The notes below the pieces were generated by a model. That model ran no database searches. It saw nothing but the letters and a program-made list of their open reading frames with translations, and was not told the DNA's origin. A DNA stretch of 64,000 bases from Thiomonas bhubaneswarensis (GTDB lineage: Bacteria > Pseudomonadota > Gammaproteobacteria > Burkholderiales > Burkholderiaceae_C), in assembly GCF_001418255.1 (NCBI RefSeq), contig NZ_LIPV01000001.1, positions 310,001 to 374,000 on the forward strand, read 5' to 3'. Within the stretch, counting starts at the first letter, position 1. Each line of letters begins with the position of its first letter. Positions 17,795 to 26,387 of this stretch are shown in pieces. Both the position numbers and the translations under genes were made by a program.

Positions 17795-18873
17795 GCGCTG
17801 CCTTGCCAAGCCCGCACCGTGGCTTGCGCCACTGGCTGCGGGCGCTGCTCACCACCGCGCTGCTGGCCACCACAACGCTGCCCGCCTGGGCCGCCACCGA
17901 GCCCGCGCCCTGCCCTGCAGCGCCCACCGGGCCGGTGTATGGCAGCAGCCCGGTGAACAACTACCTGTTGCTAGCGCTGGCGCCCGGGCGCATGGCGGGG
18001 CTGAACTTTCCGTGGAGCAGGCAGGCTGGGCAAATCCTGCCGAAAAGCGTGCTCGATCTGCCCGTGCTGGGCGGCTGGTTCGGCCAGGGACGCACTGCCA
18101 ATCTGGAGCAGGTACTGCGCGTACACCCCAGTCTCGCGCTGGTGTCGGGTGCCACGGTGGGCGCCCAGGCCAGCACCGAGGCCATGCGCAAGCTCGGTCT
18201 GCCGCTATGCCCGGTGCAGCTGGACACCATGGCGGACTACCCTGCAGCCTTTCGCCAGGTGGGGCAAGCGCTGGGCATCGCCGCGCGCGGCGATGCGCTG
18301 GCCGAGGCTGCACAGAGCACCCTCACCGCACTGGCCGCGCTGCGCCACAAGGTGGCCGAAGCGCCGCCGGTGCGCATCTACTACGCCGAGGGCGAAGACG
18401 GCCTGGCCAGCGAGTGCAGCGGCTCCATCCACGCCGAAGTCATCGACGCCATCGGCGCGCACAACGCTCTGCGCTGCACCGACGGCAGCCGCTTCGGCAT
18501 GGTGCGGGTGAGCTTCGAGCAGATCATGGCTGCCGACCCGGACTGGATCCTCACCCAGGACGGCCCGGCCATGCGCGCCATTCAGACCGAGCCGCGCTGG
18601 AAACTGCTGCGCGCGGTGCGCGAGGGGCACGTACTGTTCGCCCCGCAGGTGCCGTTTCGCTGGATCGATCGGCCGCCTTCGTTCATGCGCTTTCTGGCCG
18701 CGCCCTGGCTGGCCAGCAAGGTGTTTCCGCAGCAGTACGGGGCGGTGTTCCGGCAGCCCATCGTGCAACGCACGCAAGACTTTTTCGCGCTGTTTTTCGG
18801 CCACAAACTCAGCACCGCGCAGGCCGAGTCCATCCTGCATCCGAAAGCGGTGGACTATCCGACCAAATACTGA
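17791..18873 (+). CDS. Periplasmic binding protein of a FecCD-type ABC importer
   Basis: This 360-residue protein has a signal peptide (about residues 1-34, cleaving after PAWA) and a class III periplasmic-binding fold of the FepB/BtuF/MolA type. The N-terminal lobe contains VYGSSPVNNYLLLALAPGRMAGL and the C-terminal lobe ADPDWILTQDGPAMRAI. Four cysteines in the mature part could form disulfides. It should receive a metal complex or oxyanion from the outer membrane and deliver it to the FecCD-type permease. The ATG overlaps the receptor stop (ATGA). Molybdate or a molybdenum complex as ligand is inferred from the neighbourhood. Confidence 0.8.
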   Translation: MSAALPSPHRGLRHWLRALLTTALLATTTLPAWAATEPAPCPAAPTGPVYGSSPVNNYLLLALAPGRMAGLNFPWSRQAGQILPKSVLDLPVLGGWFGQGRTANLEQVLRVHPSLALVSGATVGAQASTEAMRKLGLPLCPVQLDTMADYPAAFRQVGQALGIAARGDALAEAAQSTLTALAALRHKVAEAPPVRIYYAEGEDGLASECSGSIHAEVIDAIGAHNALRCTDGSRFGMVRVSFEQIMAADPDWILTQDGPAMRAIQTEPRWKLLRAVREGHVLFAPQVPFRWIDRPPSFMRFLAAPWLASKVFPQQYGAVFRQPIVQRTQDFFALFFGHKLSTAQAESILHPKAVDYPTKY

Positions 18874-18879
18874 GAATCT

Positions 18880-19902
18880 GTGGACAAATCCGCCATGCAG
18901 CTGCCCAACCTGCCACAGATCGGCATGATGCTGCACATGCAGCCCGAACCGGGCGAATCGATCGCCGCGTTTTTCGCCAGTCGCAGCGCGTTGGTGGCCG
19001 AACTGGAGAAATCTGGAGTGCAGGCGGTGTGGGTCACGGAACATCACTTCGATCCGCAGAGCCTGAGCGCCTCACCGCTTTTGCCGCTCGCGCACTGGGC
19101 GGCACGCACGCAGCGCATCCAGCTCGGTGTAGCGGCAGTGCTGGCGGCCGGGCGCAACCCCACACTTCTGGCCGAAAACATCGCGCTGTTGTCGAATCTG
19201 GCGCCAGGACGCATCGCCATCGGCTTTGCCAAGGGCGGACCGTTCGAGGCGCAGAAGCGCGCCTTCGGCTGGGGCAGCGAGCAGGCCCGCGCCGACATGC
19301 AGGCGGTGGTGGACGCCACCCTCGATCTTCTGCGGCCGCCGCCCGGCGCGCAGTGTGCGCAAGGCGCGCCTGATGCGGCGTTGCAGCCGCCGCCATGTGG
19401 CGTCCTGCCCATGTTCATCGCGAGCCGCGAGCCTGACACCCTGGCCTGGGCCGCGCGCCGGGGTCTGGGCTGGATGAGCGCGCAGTTCTGGCCGCTCGAC
19501 ATGTATGACGCGCAGGCCATCAACTGGGGCATCGCCGCCAGCGGACCGGCCGACGCTTTGCTGGTGCGCGGCCTGTGGATCGGCGACGATGGCGCCGCCG
19601 CACGCAGTCATGCGCTGCGCTGGTTGGCCGAGTTCCGCGGCAACAAGCAGGCGCAGTGGAAGGTCGGTTTTCGCGGCCCATTGGCAGACATGGACGAAAG
19701 CGAGAGCCTCGCGCGCATGATCGTCGGCACGCCCGACGACTGCGCCAAACAGTTGGGCGCGCTGCTGGCGCTGCGCACCGTGCCACGGCTCGCATTCAAC
19801 CCCATGCACGCCCAGCCCGAGGTGCAGCTCAACCAGATGAGTCGCCTGCTCGAGCACGTGCTGCCGCATATTGTGTCGTCACGCACGACGACTCCGGCAT
19901 GA
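18880..19902 (+). CDS. LLM-class flavin-dependent oxidoreductase
   Basis: This 340-residue protein has the luciferase-like monooxygenase fold. The visible marks are GVQAVWVTEHHFDPQSLSAS, with the conserved EHHF, then LGVAAVLAAGRNPTLLAENIALLSNLAPGR and, near the C-terminus, IVGTPDDCAKQLGALL. Such enzymes use reduced flavin and oxygen on small organic substrates, or act as F420-dependent oxidoreductases. Its place inside a metal-uptake operon, overlapping the permease start (ATGA), suggests it modifies a ligand of the imported complex. I used the GTG at 18880, which has GAGAA upstream; an ATG at 18895 is the alternative. Confidence 0.82.
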   Translation: MDKSAMQLPNLPQIGMMLHMQPEPGESIAAFFASRSALVAELEKSGVQAVWVTEHHFDPQSLSASPLLPLAHWAARTQRIQLGVAAVLAAGRNPTLLAENIALLSNLAPGRIAIGFAKGGPFEAQKRAFGWGSEQARADMQAVVDATLDLLRPPPGAQCAQGAPDAALQPPPCGVLPMFIASREPDTLAWAARRGLGWMSAQFWPLDMYDAQAINWGIAASGPADALLVRGLWIGDDGAAARSHALRWLAEFRGNKQAQWKVGFRGPLADMDESESLARMIVGTPDDCAKQLGALLALRTVPRLAFNPMHAQPEVQLNQMSRLLEHVLPHIVSSRTTTPA

Positions 19903-20885
19903 AAGCCATCGCGGCGCTGGCCGCGCTGCTGCTAGGGGCTGCAGCATTGTCTCTATTGTTGGGGCGGTATCAGCCCTCGCCGCTGGAGGCCGCCCTGCGG
20001 TTGTGGCAAGGCTTGGAAGGCAGGCCGTCCGAGCTGTGGACCGTCATCCGCGAATTGCGGCTGCCCCGGATCGTCGCGGCGGTGAGCATCGGCGCCGGGC
20101 TGGCGGCGTCGGGCGCGGCGTATCAGGCGCTGTTTCGCAATCCGCTCGCCTCCCCGGAAGTGTTGGGCGGTCTGGCCGGGGCAGCGTTCGGTGCCGCGCT
20201 GGGTATTCTGCTGGGCAGCGCCTTGTGGCAGGTGCAAGTCGCCAGCTTCGGCTTCGGTCTGCTGGCCGTGGGACTGACGCTGCTGCTGGCGCGGATGGTC
20301 GGGCAGAGCGGCATCGTGGTGCTGCTGTTGGACGGGCTGATCACCGGCGCGTTTTTCACGGCGCTGCTGTCGACGGCCAAATATGTGGCCGACCCGTATA
20401 ACAAGCTGCCGGCGATCACCTATTGGCTCATGGGGACGCTCTCCAGCATCAACGCGCATAGCGTGTGGCTGACGGCGCCGGTGATGTGGGTGGCAACCGC
20501 CGGGCTGATTGCCCTGGGCCATGCGCTCAATGTGCTGAGCATGGGCGACGAAGAGGCGAGCACCCTGGGCATGCCGGTGCGCCGGGTGCGCGCGCTGGTC
20601 ATCGTGATGGCCACGCTGCTGGGCACGCTGTCGGTCACGCTGGCCGGGATGATCGCCTGGGTCGGGCTGCTCATTCCGCAGATCGCCCGGCTCATCTGGG
20701 GGGCGGACAACCGCCGCGTGTTGCCGGCATCGGCCCTGCTCGGCGCGCTGTATGTGCTCGTGCTCGACGACGTCGCCCGCACCGCCTTCAGCGTGGAACT
20801 GCCTTTGGGTGTGCTCACGGCTCTGGTAGGGCTGCCGGTATTCGCGCTGGCGTTGCGACGTGTGGCGGTAGGCTGGACGGACTGA
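19899..20885 (+). CDS. FecCD-type ABC transporter permease
   Basis: This 328-residue permease has the FecCD/BtuC layout of about ten membrane helices. Typical blocks are LRLPRIVAAVSIGAGLAASGAAYQALFRNPLASPEVLG near the N-terminus and LAGMIAWVGLLIPQIARL with the downstream WGADNRRVLPASALLGA in the second half. The class imports siderophores, vitamin B12 or heme, and in MolB also molybdate and tungstate. It overlaps the LLM gene by four bases and precedes the ATPase by ten. Confidence 0.92.
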   Translation: MKAIAALAALLLGAAALSLLLGRYQPSPLEAALRLWQGLEGRPSELWTVIRELRLPRIVAAVSIGAGLAASGAAYQALFRNPLASPEVLGGLAGAAFGAALGILLGSALWQVQVASFGFGLLAVGLTLLLARMVGQSGIVVLLLDGLITGAFFTALLSTAKYVADPYNKLPAITYWLMGTLSSINAHSVWLTAPVMWVATAGLIALGHALNVLSMGDEEASTLGMPVRRVRALVIVMATLLGTLSVTLAGMIAWVGLLIPQIARLIWGADNRRVLPASALLGALYVLVLDDVARTAFSVELPLGVLTALVGLPVFALALRRVAVGWTD

Positions 20886-20895
20886 ACAAAACGCC

Positions 20896-21666
20896 ATGAT
20901 CGAAGCCCACAACCTTCACGCCGGATACGGCGAGCGCAGTATCGTCAAGGGTGTGAGCCTGCGCCTTGCTCCGGGCGAGACCGTCGCCCTGCTCGGCCCC
21001 AACGGCTGCGGCAAGACCACCTTGCTCAAGACCCTGTGCGCCATCCATCCGGCACAAGACGGCACCCTCAAAGTCGACGACCACGACCTGGCCACCCTGT
21101 CCGCGCCTGAACGCGCCCGACGCATTGCGTATGTGCCGCAACAGCACCGACTGGTGTTCGCTTACAGCGTGATCGACGTGGTGATGATGGGACGCCTGGC
21201 GGGGCGCGGCCTGATCGCTCGCCCCGGACCTGCCGACTTCGCGGCCGCGCAAGCCGTGCTCGCCCGCATTGGCCTGCAGAAGCTGGCTGCGTGCAGCTAC
21301 GCCGAGTTGTCGGGTGGCCAGCGTCAGCAGGTACTCATCGCCCGCGCACTGGCGCAGGATGCCCCGTACCTGCTTCTCGATGAGCCCGCCAGCAGCCTGG
21401 ACTATGGCAACCAGTTGCGCCTGCTCGAACTGCTCGCGCAGCTGCGGGACGACGGCCGCGGTGTGCTGTTCACCACCCACCACCCCGATCATGCCTTCGT
21501 CGTCGCCTCGCGCGTGGTAATGATGCAGGAAGGGGCCTTCATCGCTGAGGGCATCCCAGCGCAATGCATGCATCGTGATCTACTCGCCAGGCTCTACTCA
21601 TTGCCTGCGGACAAGCTCGAGCAAGCCGCCCAAGCGCAGCGCTGGACGACGGCGCGTGTCTCCTGA
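20896..21666 (+). CDS. FecE/MolC-type ABC transporter ATP-binding protein
   Basis: This 256-residue ATPase has Walker A GPNGCGKTT, the family-typical Q-loop region YVPQQHRLVFAYSVIDVVMMGR, signature LSGGQRQQ, Walker B YLLLDEP and the H-loop TTHHPDHA. The VVMMGR block is characteristic of ATPases partnering FecCD-type permeases. It completes the importer encoded from 17791 onward. The operon ends here; the next gene (metX) begins about 150 bases on, behind its own leader and terminator. Confidence 0.93.
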   Translation: MIEAHNLHAGYGERSIVKGVSLRLAPGETVALLGPNGCGKTTLLKTLCAIHPAQDGTLKVDDHDLATLSAPERARRIAYVPQQHRLVFAYSVIDVVMMGRLAGRGLIARPGPADFAAAQAVLARIGLQKLAACSYAELSGGQRQQVLIARALAQDAPYLLLDEPASSLDYGNQLRLLELLAQLRDDGRGVLFTTHHPDHAFVVASRVVMMQEGAFIAEGIPAQCMHRDLLARLYSLPADKLEQAAQAQRWTTARVS

Positions 21667-21697
21667 CGCGGCCGTCACGATGCTCCTATACTTGGCG

Positions 21698-21814
21698 ACG
21701 CGCCGATTTGCCCTGGGCTTGCGGGCGCGTAACAAATACCGCTAAAACAGCGCAGACCACCGGCGGTTTTCGCTGCATTGCCAGCGCCGCCGGTTTTGTT
21801 TTTCAGGAACACCC
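21698..21814 (+). promoter_or_regulatory. Structured 5' leader of metX (candidate attenuator or riboswitch)
   Basis: The leader begins with a seven-pair stem (ACGCGCC at 21698-21704 with GGCGCGT at 21724-21730). A 28-base linker containing GCTAAAACAGC follows, and then an intrinsic terminator hairpin just before the metX ribosome-binding site AGGAA. This arrangement is typical of leaders that choose between termination and read-through. I cannot assign it to a known riboswitch class. Confidence 0.55.
21759..21803 (+). terminator. Intrinsic terminator just upstream of the metX start
   Basis: The outer stem ACCGGCGG (21759-21766) pairs with CCGCCGGT (21787-21794), and an inner stem CGCTG/CAGCG continues the hairpin. 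It is followed by TTTGTTTTT. It ends only about 11 bases before the metX start codon. Confidence 0.8.
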
Positions 21815-22957
21815 ATGAGTGCTTCGCCCTCAGCCCTCGGTGACGTCACGCCGCAGCGCATGGCGTTCGATGAGCCGCTGCCGCTGCAAAGCGGTGCGCA
21901 GTTGCCCGCTTACGAGTTGACCTACGAGACTTACGGCACGCTCAATGCCGAGCGCAGCAACGCCGTGCTGGTCTGCCATGCGCTCAACGCCAGCCATCAT
22001 GCTGCGGGCACATACGAGGGCGATCCCAAAAGCCTGGGCTGGTGGGACAACCTGATCGGCCCCGGCAAGCCGCTCGACACACGCCGATTCTTCGTGCTGT
22101 GCGTCAACAACCCCGGTTCGTGCTTCGGCTCGACGGGGCCGATGAGCCTCGACCCCGCGACGGGCCAGCCCTGGGGCAGCCGCTTTCCGGTCGTCACGGT
22201 CGAAGACTGGGTGGATGCGCAGGCGCGTCTGCTCGACCGCCTGGGCATCACTCGCCTGGCCGCGGTGATCGGCGGCAGCCTGGGCGGCATGCAAGCGCTG
22301 AGCTGGACGCTGCGCCACCCCGACCGCGTGGCCCACTGCGCGGCGATCGCCACCGCGCCCAGCCTGTCGGCGCAAAACATCGCCTTCAACGAGGTGGCGC
22401 GCCGCGCGATCATCACCGACCCCGACTTTCACGGCGGCGATTTCTACGCCCACGGCGTGGTTCCTCGGCAGGGGCTTGCGGTTGCGCGGATGATCGGCCA
22501 CATCACCTATCTGAGCGACGATGCGATGGCGACCAAGTTCGGCCGGGCGCTGCGCAGCGGCGCCTTGGGCTATGGCTTTGGGGTGGACTTCGAAATCGAG
22601 AGCTATCTGCGCTATCAGGGCGACAAGTTCAGCGGCTATTTCGACGCCAACTCCTATCTGCTCATCACCCGCGCGCTCGATTATTTCGATCCGGCGCGGG
22701 CCACCGGCGGCGATCTCGCCGCCGCGCTGGCACCAGCCACCGCACGGTTTCTGCTGGTGAGCTTCACCACCGACTGGCGTTTTTCGCCGCAGCGTTCACG
22801 CGAGATCGTTCAGGCACTCATTTCCAACCGCCGCGCGGTGACCTACGCCGAGGTCGACGCGCCGCAAGGCCATGACGCCTTTTTGATGGATCACCCGCAC
22901 TACCACGGCGTGGTGCGTGCCTGGTTCAACCGCATCGCGCAGGAGCTTGCATCATGA
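21815..22957 (+). CDS. metX: Homoserine O-acyltransferase
   Basis: This 380-residue alpha/beta-hydrolase-fold enzyme acylates homoserine in the first committed step of methionine synthesis. The nucleophile elbow GGSLGG places S155 as the catalytic serine, and GHDAF places H353 as the likely catalytic histidine. The N-terminal block [20 protein letters not shown] and [12 protein letters not shown] are standard MetX. In betaproteobacteria MetX enzymes are often succinyl- rather than acetyltransferases; which acyl donor is used cannot be read with confidence. It overlaps metW by four bases. Confidence 0.96.
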   Translation: MSASPSALGDVTPQRMAFDEPLPLQSGAQLPAYELTYETYGTLNAERSNAVLVCHALNASHHAAGTYEGDPKSLGWWDNLIGPGKPLDTRRFFVLCVNNPGSCFGSTGPMSLDPATGQPWGSRFPVVTVEDWVDAQARLLDRLGITRLAAVIGGSLGGMQALSWTLRHPDRVAHCAAIATAPSLSAQNIAFNEVARRAIITDPDFHGGDFYAHGVVPRQGLAVARMIGHITYLSDDAMATKFGRALRSGALGYGFGVDFEIESYLRYQGDKFSGYFDANSYLLITRALDYFDPARATGGDLAAALAPATARFLLVSFTTDWRFSPQRSREIVQALISNRRAVTYAEVDAPQGHDAFLMDHPHYHGVVRAWFNRIAQELAS

Positions 22958-23532
22958 GTACGCCACTGAGCGTGATCGCCGATCTGGTGCCGCACGGCAG
23001 CCGCGTGCTCGATCTGGGCTGCGGCGACGGACGCATGCTGGCGCATCTGCGCGACACCCGCGGCTGCACTGGCCTCGGGGTGGAGATCGACCCGGAAAAG
23101 TTGATTGCCGCTGCCGAGAAAGGTGTGGACGTGTTGCAGTACGACCTCGAACAGGGCCTGTCGATGTTCGGTGACGCCAGCTTCGACGTGGTGCTGCAGA
23201 TCGACAGCCTGCCCAACATCCGCCACACCGAAAACGCACTGCGCGAGACTGCACGCGTGGGGAGGCTGGGCATTCTGAGCTTCGCCAACTTCGCCCATTG
23301 GAGCATCCGGCTGCAGATTCTCACCGGCCGCCTGCCGGTGACGCCCGAACTGCCCTACGAGTGGTACAACACTCCTAACCTGCGCGTGGCCACCTATGCC
23401 GACTTCGAACGTCTGGCGGCGCATTGCGGCCTGCGCGTGCGCGAGGCCTTTGGCGTGCGCAACGGCCGCCGCACGTCCTTCGCCCCCGGGCTGCTGGCCA
23501 CGGAGGCGGTGTTCTGCGTGCAGCGCGGCTGA
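22954..23532 (+). CDS. metW: MetW, methionine biosynthesis protein
   Basis: This 192-residue protein has a SAM-methyltransferase-like fold with motif [13 protein letters not shown] and the MetW-typical blocks [20 protein letters not shown] and [21 protein letters not shown]. MetW is paired with MetX in many proteobacteria and is needed for full homoserine acyltransferase activity in some. The start ATG overlaps the metX stop (ATGA), so the pair is translationally coupled. Confidence 0.95.
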   Translation: MSTPLSVIADLVPHGSRVLDLGCGDGRMLAHLRDTRGCTGLGVEIDPEKLIAAAEKGVDVLQYDLEQGLSMFGDASFDVVLQIDSLPNIRHTENALRETARVGRLGILSFANFAHWSIRLQILTGRLPVTPELPYEWYNTPNLRVATYADFERLAAHCGLRVREAFGVRNGRRTSFAPGLLATEAVFCVQRG

Positions 23533-23556
23533 GGCACCCGCGCCTTAGCCTTGCGT

Positions 23557-25062
23557 TCAGGCCTTGTAGCTGGGCAGTTCGATGACGTAGGTGTCCACCG
23601 CAGCGTTGCCGTCGAGCACGGGGTTGCTCGGGTCGCCGCAGCCCCAGTCGCTCTGGAACAGGATGCGCGTGCCGCTGGTGCTCAGGGTGACGTTGGTCTG
23701 CGCCCAGTAGTTGCTCTGCGGCGCGTTGCTGTAGTTGCCGGTGCTGCGGTGGTGGGCGAAACGGTAGCTGATACCGGTGGTCAGGCTGGTGAGCATGATC
23801 TCCTGATCCAGCAACGTCTTGGGGTTGGGCGTCGGGCCGCTGTTGCCGGTGCCGTAGATGTTGCCGGTCATGCCGGTGACGATCCACATCGGGTTCATCC
23901 AGGCGGTCGAGCCGGTGAGGCTGCCGGTGGCGGGATAGCCGAATACCGGCGAGCTGGATTCGCCCACCAGGTTCTGCACCTGCCCGGTGAGCAGATCGGC
24001 GGCGATGACGTTGCCGTTGCCGCCCGTGGCGCGGTTGAACTGCGAGCCCACCAGCACGTCGTGGCCCGCCGCGTTCATCGCCGTGTCGCAATGTTCGTAG
24101 GCGTCGAAGTTGACGGTGCGGACATACTTGCCGTTGATGTCGAGGATGAACACCCGACCGTTCTGGGTGTTCTGCGAGGCCGGGTCTGGCGCCACCCAGC
24201 CCTGGCCCGACAACAGCGGAAACGGCGTCGTGCCTCGGGCCTGCGCCTGCGCCACATAGCTGGTGTCGTAAAACACCATCTGCTTGGTCGTCTGGTTGAA
24301 GCCGAACACATTCAGCCCCAGTTGGCCGTTCACATTCGGAATGCCACCGGCCCCCAGGCCCCAGATGCGCTCGCCCCTGGCGTTGATGCCCAGCGCAAAC
24401 GGATAGCCGCAGCGCACCGGCCCGTCTTTCGGCCAGCCCGCGGGCAGATTGGGAATGAAGTTGTATTCCACCGTCTTGACCCCGGTCTCGACGTTGAGCG
24501 CGGTGAGGTTGGCAACAATCGTGCTGCCCTCCGAATGGTTGTCGATGTAATAGAGCGTGGCCGGATCCTGATGATCCCAGTAGAACTGTTCGACGTCGCC
24601 AGGGTTGATGTCAATGAACTTGATGAAGGCGTAGGTGGTGCCGTCATACATGGCCCAGCCCTGCTTACCGCCAGACTGCATGGTCGATCCGGGCACGTAC
24701 AGCACGAAGCGGGTTTCATTGCTGTTCCAGGCCATGGCCGTGGGATAGGCCGGTGCGGCGCAGACATTGTTGAAATCGGCCACGCAGTCGGTGATGCGGG
24801 TGATGCGCGTGCCGAAGTCAGGATCGGTCACCGTCTGCCCCTTGGCCGGCTTGGCCAGCTTGCTGTAGGAGATAAGCTGGGTGCCGTAGTTCTGCAGGCC
24901 AGCCGACAAATCCTTGCCTGCGGTCACGGGCACAGGCGACAGTACTCCGTCAGGCACGGCCATTGAGGCTGCACCGCCACCGCCGCCGCAAGCCGACAGT
25001 GCGCCGACCGCAGGCAGGGACAGCAGGGACTTCTTGATGAAACGACGTCTGGAAGGAATCAT
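23557..25062 (-). CDS. Lipoprotein with propeller-like repeats, paralogue of the protein at 26388-28016
   Basis: This 501-residue protein has a signal with twin arginines (SRRRFIKKSLL) and a lipobox LSAC directly before a glycine-rich stretch, so it is probably lipid-anchored. The body has repeated WN-x-E-RFVLYVPG and YIDNHSEGSTI-type strands that suggest a beta-propeller, as in WD40-like or lyase-like extracellular proteins. It shares many blocks with the protein encoded at 26388-28016, including KQGWAM(Y/F)DG, WGLGAGGIPNV.GQLGLN.FGFN, ARGTTPFPL and the C-terminal VDTYVIELPSYK. I do not recognise a catalytic motif. The two copies flank an acyltransferase gene, so a role in surface polysaccharide handling is possible. 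Confidence 0.7.
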   Translation of the reverse strand: MIPSRRRFIKKSLLSLPAVGALSACGGGGGAASMAVPDGVLSPVPVTAGKDLSAGLQNYGTQLISYSKLAKPAKGQTVTDPDFGTRITRITDCVADFNNVCAAPAYPTAMAWNSNETRFVLYVPGSTMQSGGKQGWAMYDGTTYAFIKFIDINPGDVEQFYWDHQDPATLYYIDNHSEGSTIVANLTALNVETGVKTVEYNFIPNLPAGWPKDGPVRCGYPFALGINARGERIWGLGAGGIPNVNGQLGLNVFGFNQTTKQMVFYDTSYVAQAQARGTTPFPLLSGQGWVAPDPASQNTQNGRVFILDINGKYVRTVNFDAYEHCDTAMNAAGHDVLVGSQFNRATGGNGNVIAADLLTGQVQNLVGESSSPVFGYPATGSLTGSTAWMNPMWIVTGMTGNIYGTGNSGPTPNPKTLLDQEIMLTSLTTGISYRFAHHRSTGNYSNAPQSNYWAQTNVTLSTSGTRILFQSDWGCGDPSNPVLDGNAAVDTYVIELPSYKA

Positions 25063-25101
25063 GACTCAGTCTCTACAAAATGAGGTGCGTTCGGGCCTGA
25101 T

Positions 25102-26229
25102 TCAGGGGGCTTCGCGCACGGGTTGATCGACGGCGGCGGAGGCGGAGCGTCTGCCCGCCGCCCAGGACAAAAGGGCATTCTTGGCCGGAACTTCCCACAA
25201 TCGGTAAACGGCCAGGGAAGCCAGAATCATGGCCACAGCCAATAACGGCGCCAGCAGGGCCGAAGCCGCACTGCTCTCCGTCCCGAAGTGCTGCCGCACC
25301 ATATCGAGAATGGCCACGCCGATGGATTGGTGCAGCAGATAAAGGCTGTAACTGGCCACACCCACCGCAGCAAGGGGGCGATACCCCAGCCACGCCACCC
25401 AGCGCGGCCGAAACAGAAAAGCCAGAAAAACGGCGTAGGACAGACCGATGACGATCAGCGGCCATACCGTCCCGGCGCGCAAGCCGAGTTGCAGCGTGGC
25501 CAGCGCCACCACGGCCTCGACCAGCAACACCCTACCGATGCGGCTGTCGGCGTCGGCATAAAGGGCATAAAACCCGATGCCCGCCACGAACCACGGCAGG
25601 GAGCTGAGCGCAAAAACGAAGTCGATCCCCCAGAGATGCGGAAAGTCCAGCGCGCGCATACCGAGATAGGCCAGCACCAGCGCGCCGAACAGCCAGGCGA
25701 AGGCCCGAAAGAACCTCTGTGCGCCAAAAGTGAAATAGATGATGCTCACCCACAGATAAAACTTCACCTCGACGAACAGCGACCAGTACGCACCATCGAC
25801 GGCCTTGAACGGTGTGCCGAACGCTTTGCTCCACAACAGCGGGTCGGTGAAGGTCAGACTGGGGAGAAAGTCGCGCCACTGCGGCGAAAACGCATTCTGT
25901 GGCAACGCATGCAACACGGCAAACGTCAGCAGCGAACAAATCAGCATGGTGGGAAACAGGCGTGAAAACCGCTTCCAGAAAAAATGCCCGATGCTCCGAC
26001 ACCGGAACAGCGTCATGCTGATCACAAAGCCAGAAATGATGAAAAACAGCTCGACACCAAAATCGCCATATTCGAACAGCCAGAAATGCGCACCCAGATC
26101 GCCATAGGGGTAGAGATTGGCCTCAGACAGAGGCGGCGTCCAGCGGACGAAATAGTGGTAGCCGATGACCAGCAGGATCGCGACAGCGCGAAGGCCGTCG
26201 AGGACTCTGAGGCGATGTTGTTCTTCCAT
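25102..26229 (-). CDS. Acyltransferase family 3 (OafA-type) membrane protein
   Basis: This 375-residue protein has about ten hydrophobic segments and the acyltransferase-3 hallmarks: the N-terminal RVLDGLRAVAILLVIGYHYF with a conserved histidine, then YGDFGVELFFIISGFVISMTL and the arginine-bearing loop FWKRFSRLFP. These inner-membrane enzymes transfer acetyl or other acyl groups onto sugars exported to the envelope. The gene lies between the two paralogous lipoprotein genes and points the same way, suggesting a shared cell-surface function. Confidence 0.9.
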   Translation of the reverse strand: MEEQHRLRVLDGLRAVAILLVIGYHYFVRWTPPLSEANLYPYGDLGAHFWLFEYGDFGVELFFIISGFVISMTLFRCRSIGHFFWKRFSRLFPTMLICSLLTFAVLHALPQNAFSPQWRDFLPSLTFTDPLLWSKAFGTPFKAVDGAYWSLFVEVKFYLWVSIIYFTFGAQRFFRAFAWLFGALVLAYLGMRALDFPHLWGIDFVFALSSLPWFVAGIGFYALYADADSRIGRVLLVEAVVALATLQLGLRAGTVWPLIVIGLSYAVFLAFLFRPRWVAWLGYRPLAAVGVASYSLYLLHQSIGVAILDMVRQHFGTESSAASALLAPLLAVAMILASLAVYRLWEVPAKNALLSWAAGRRSASAAVDQPVREAP

Positions 26230-26355
26230 GGTCTGGCGAGGGAGTGGGATCGCATGCCTGCGTTGCCGCTTGACGCGCGGAACTTAGGTCAGGAAACCGA
26301 TATTGAACACCCCCCGTTCTAGCCACGGGCGACTCGGCCGTGGTGCATCGGGAAT

Positions 26356-26377
26356 CCGCCCCGCTGCTGCGGGGCGG
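26356..26377 (-). terminator. Hairpin after the second lipoprotein gene
   Basis: CCGCCCCG pairs with CGGGGCGG around a six-base loop, about 10 bases after the stop codon at 26388. There is no T-run, so it may end transcription weakly or stabilise the mRNA end. Confidence 0.5.
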
Positions 26378-26387
26378 ACAAAACGCA

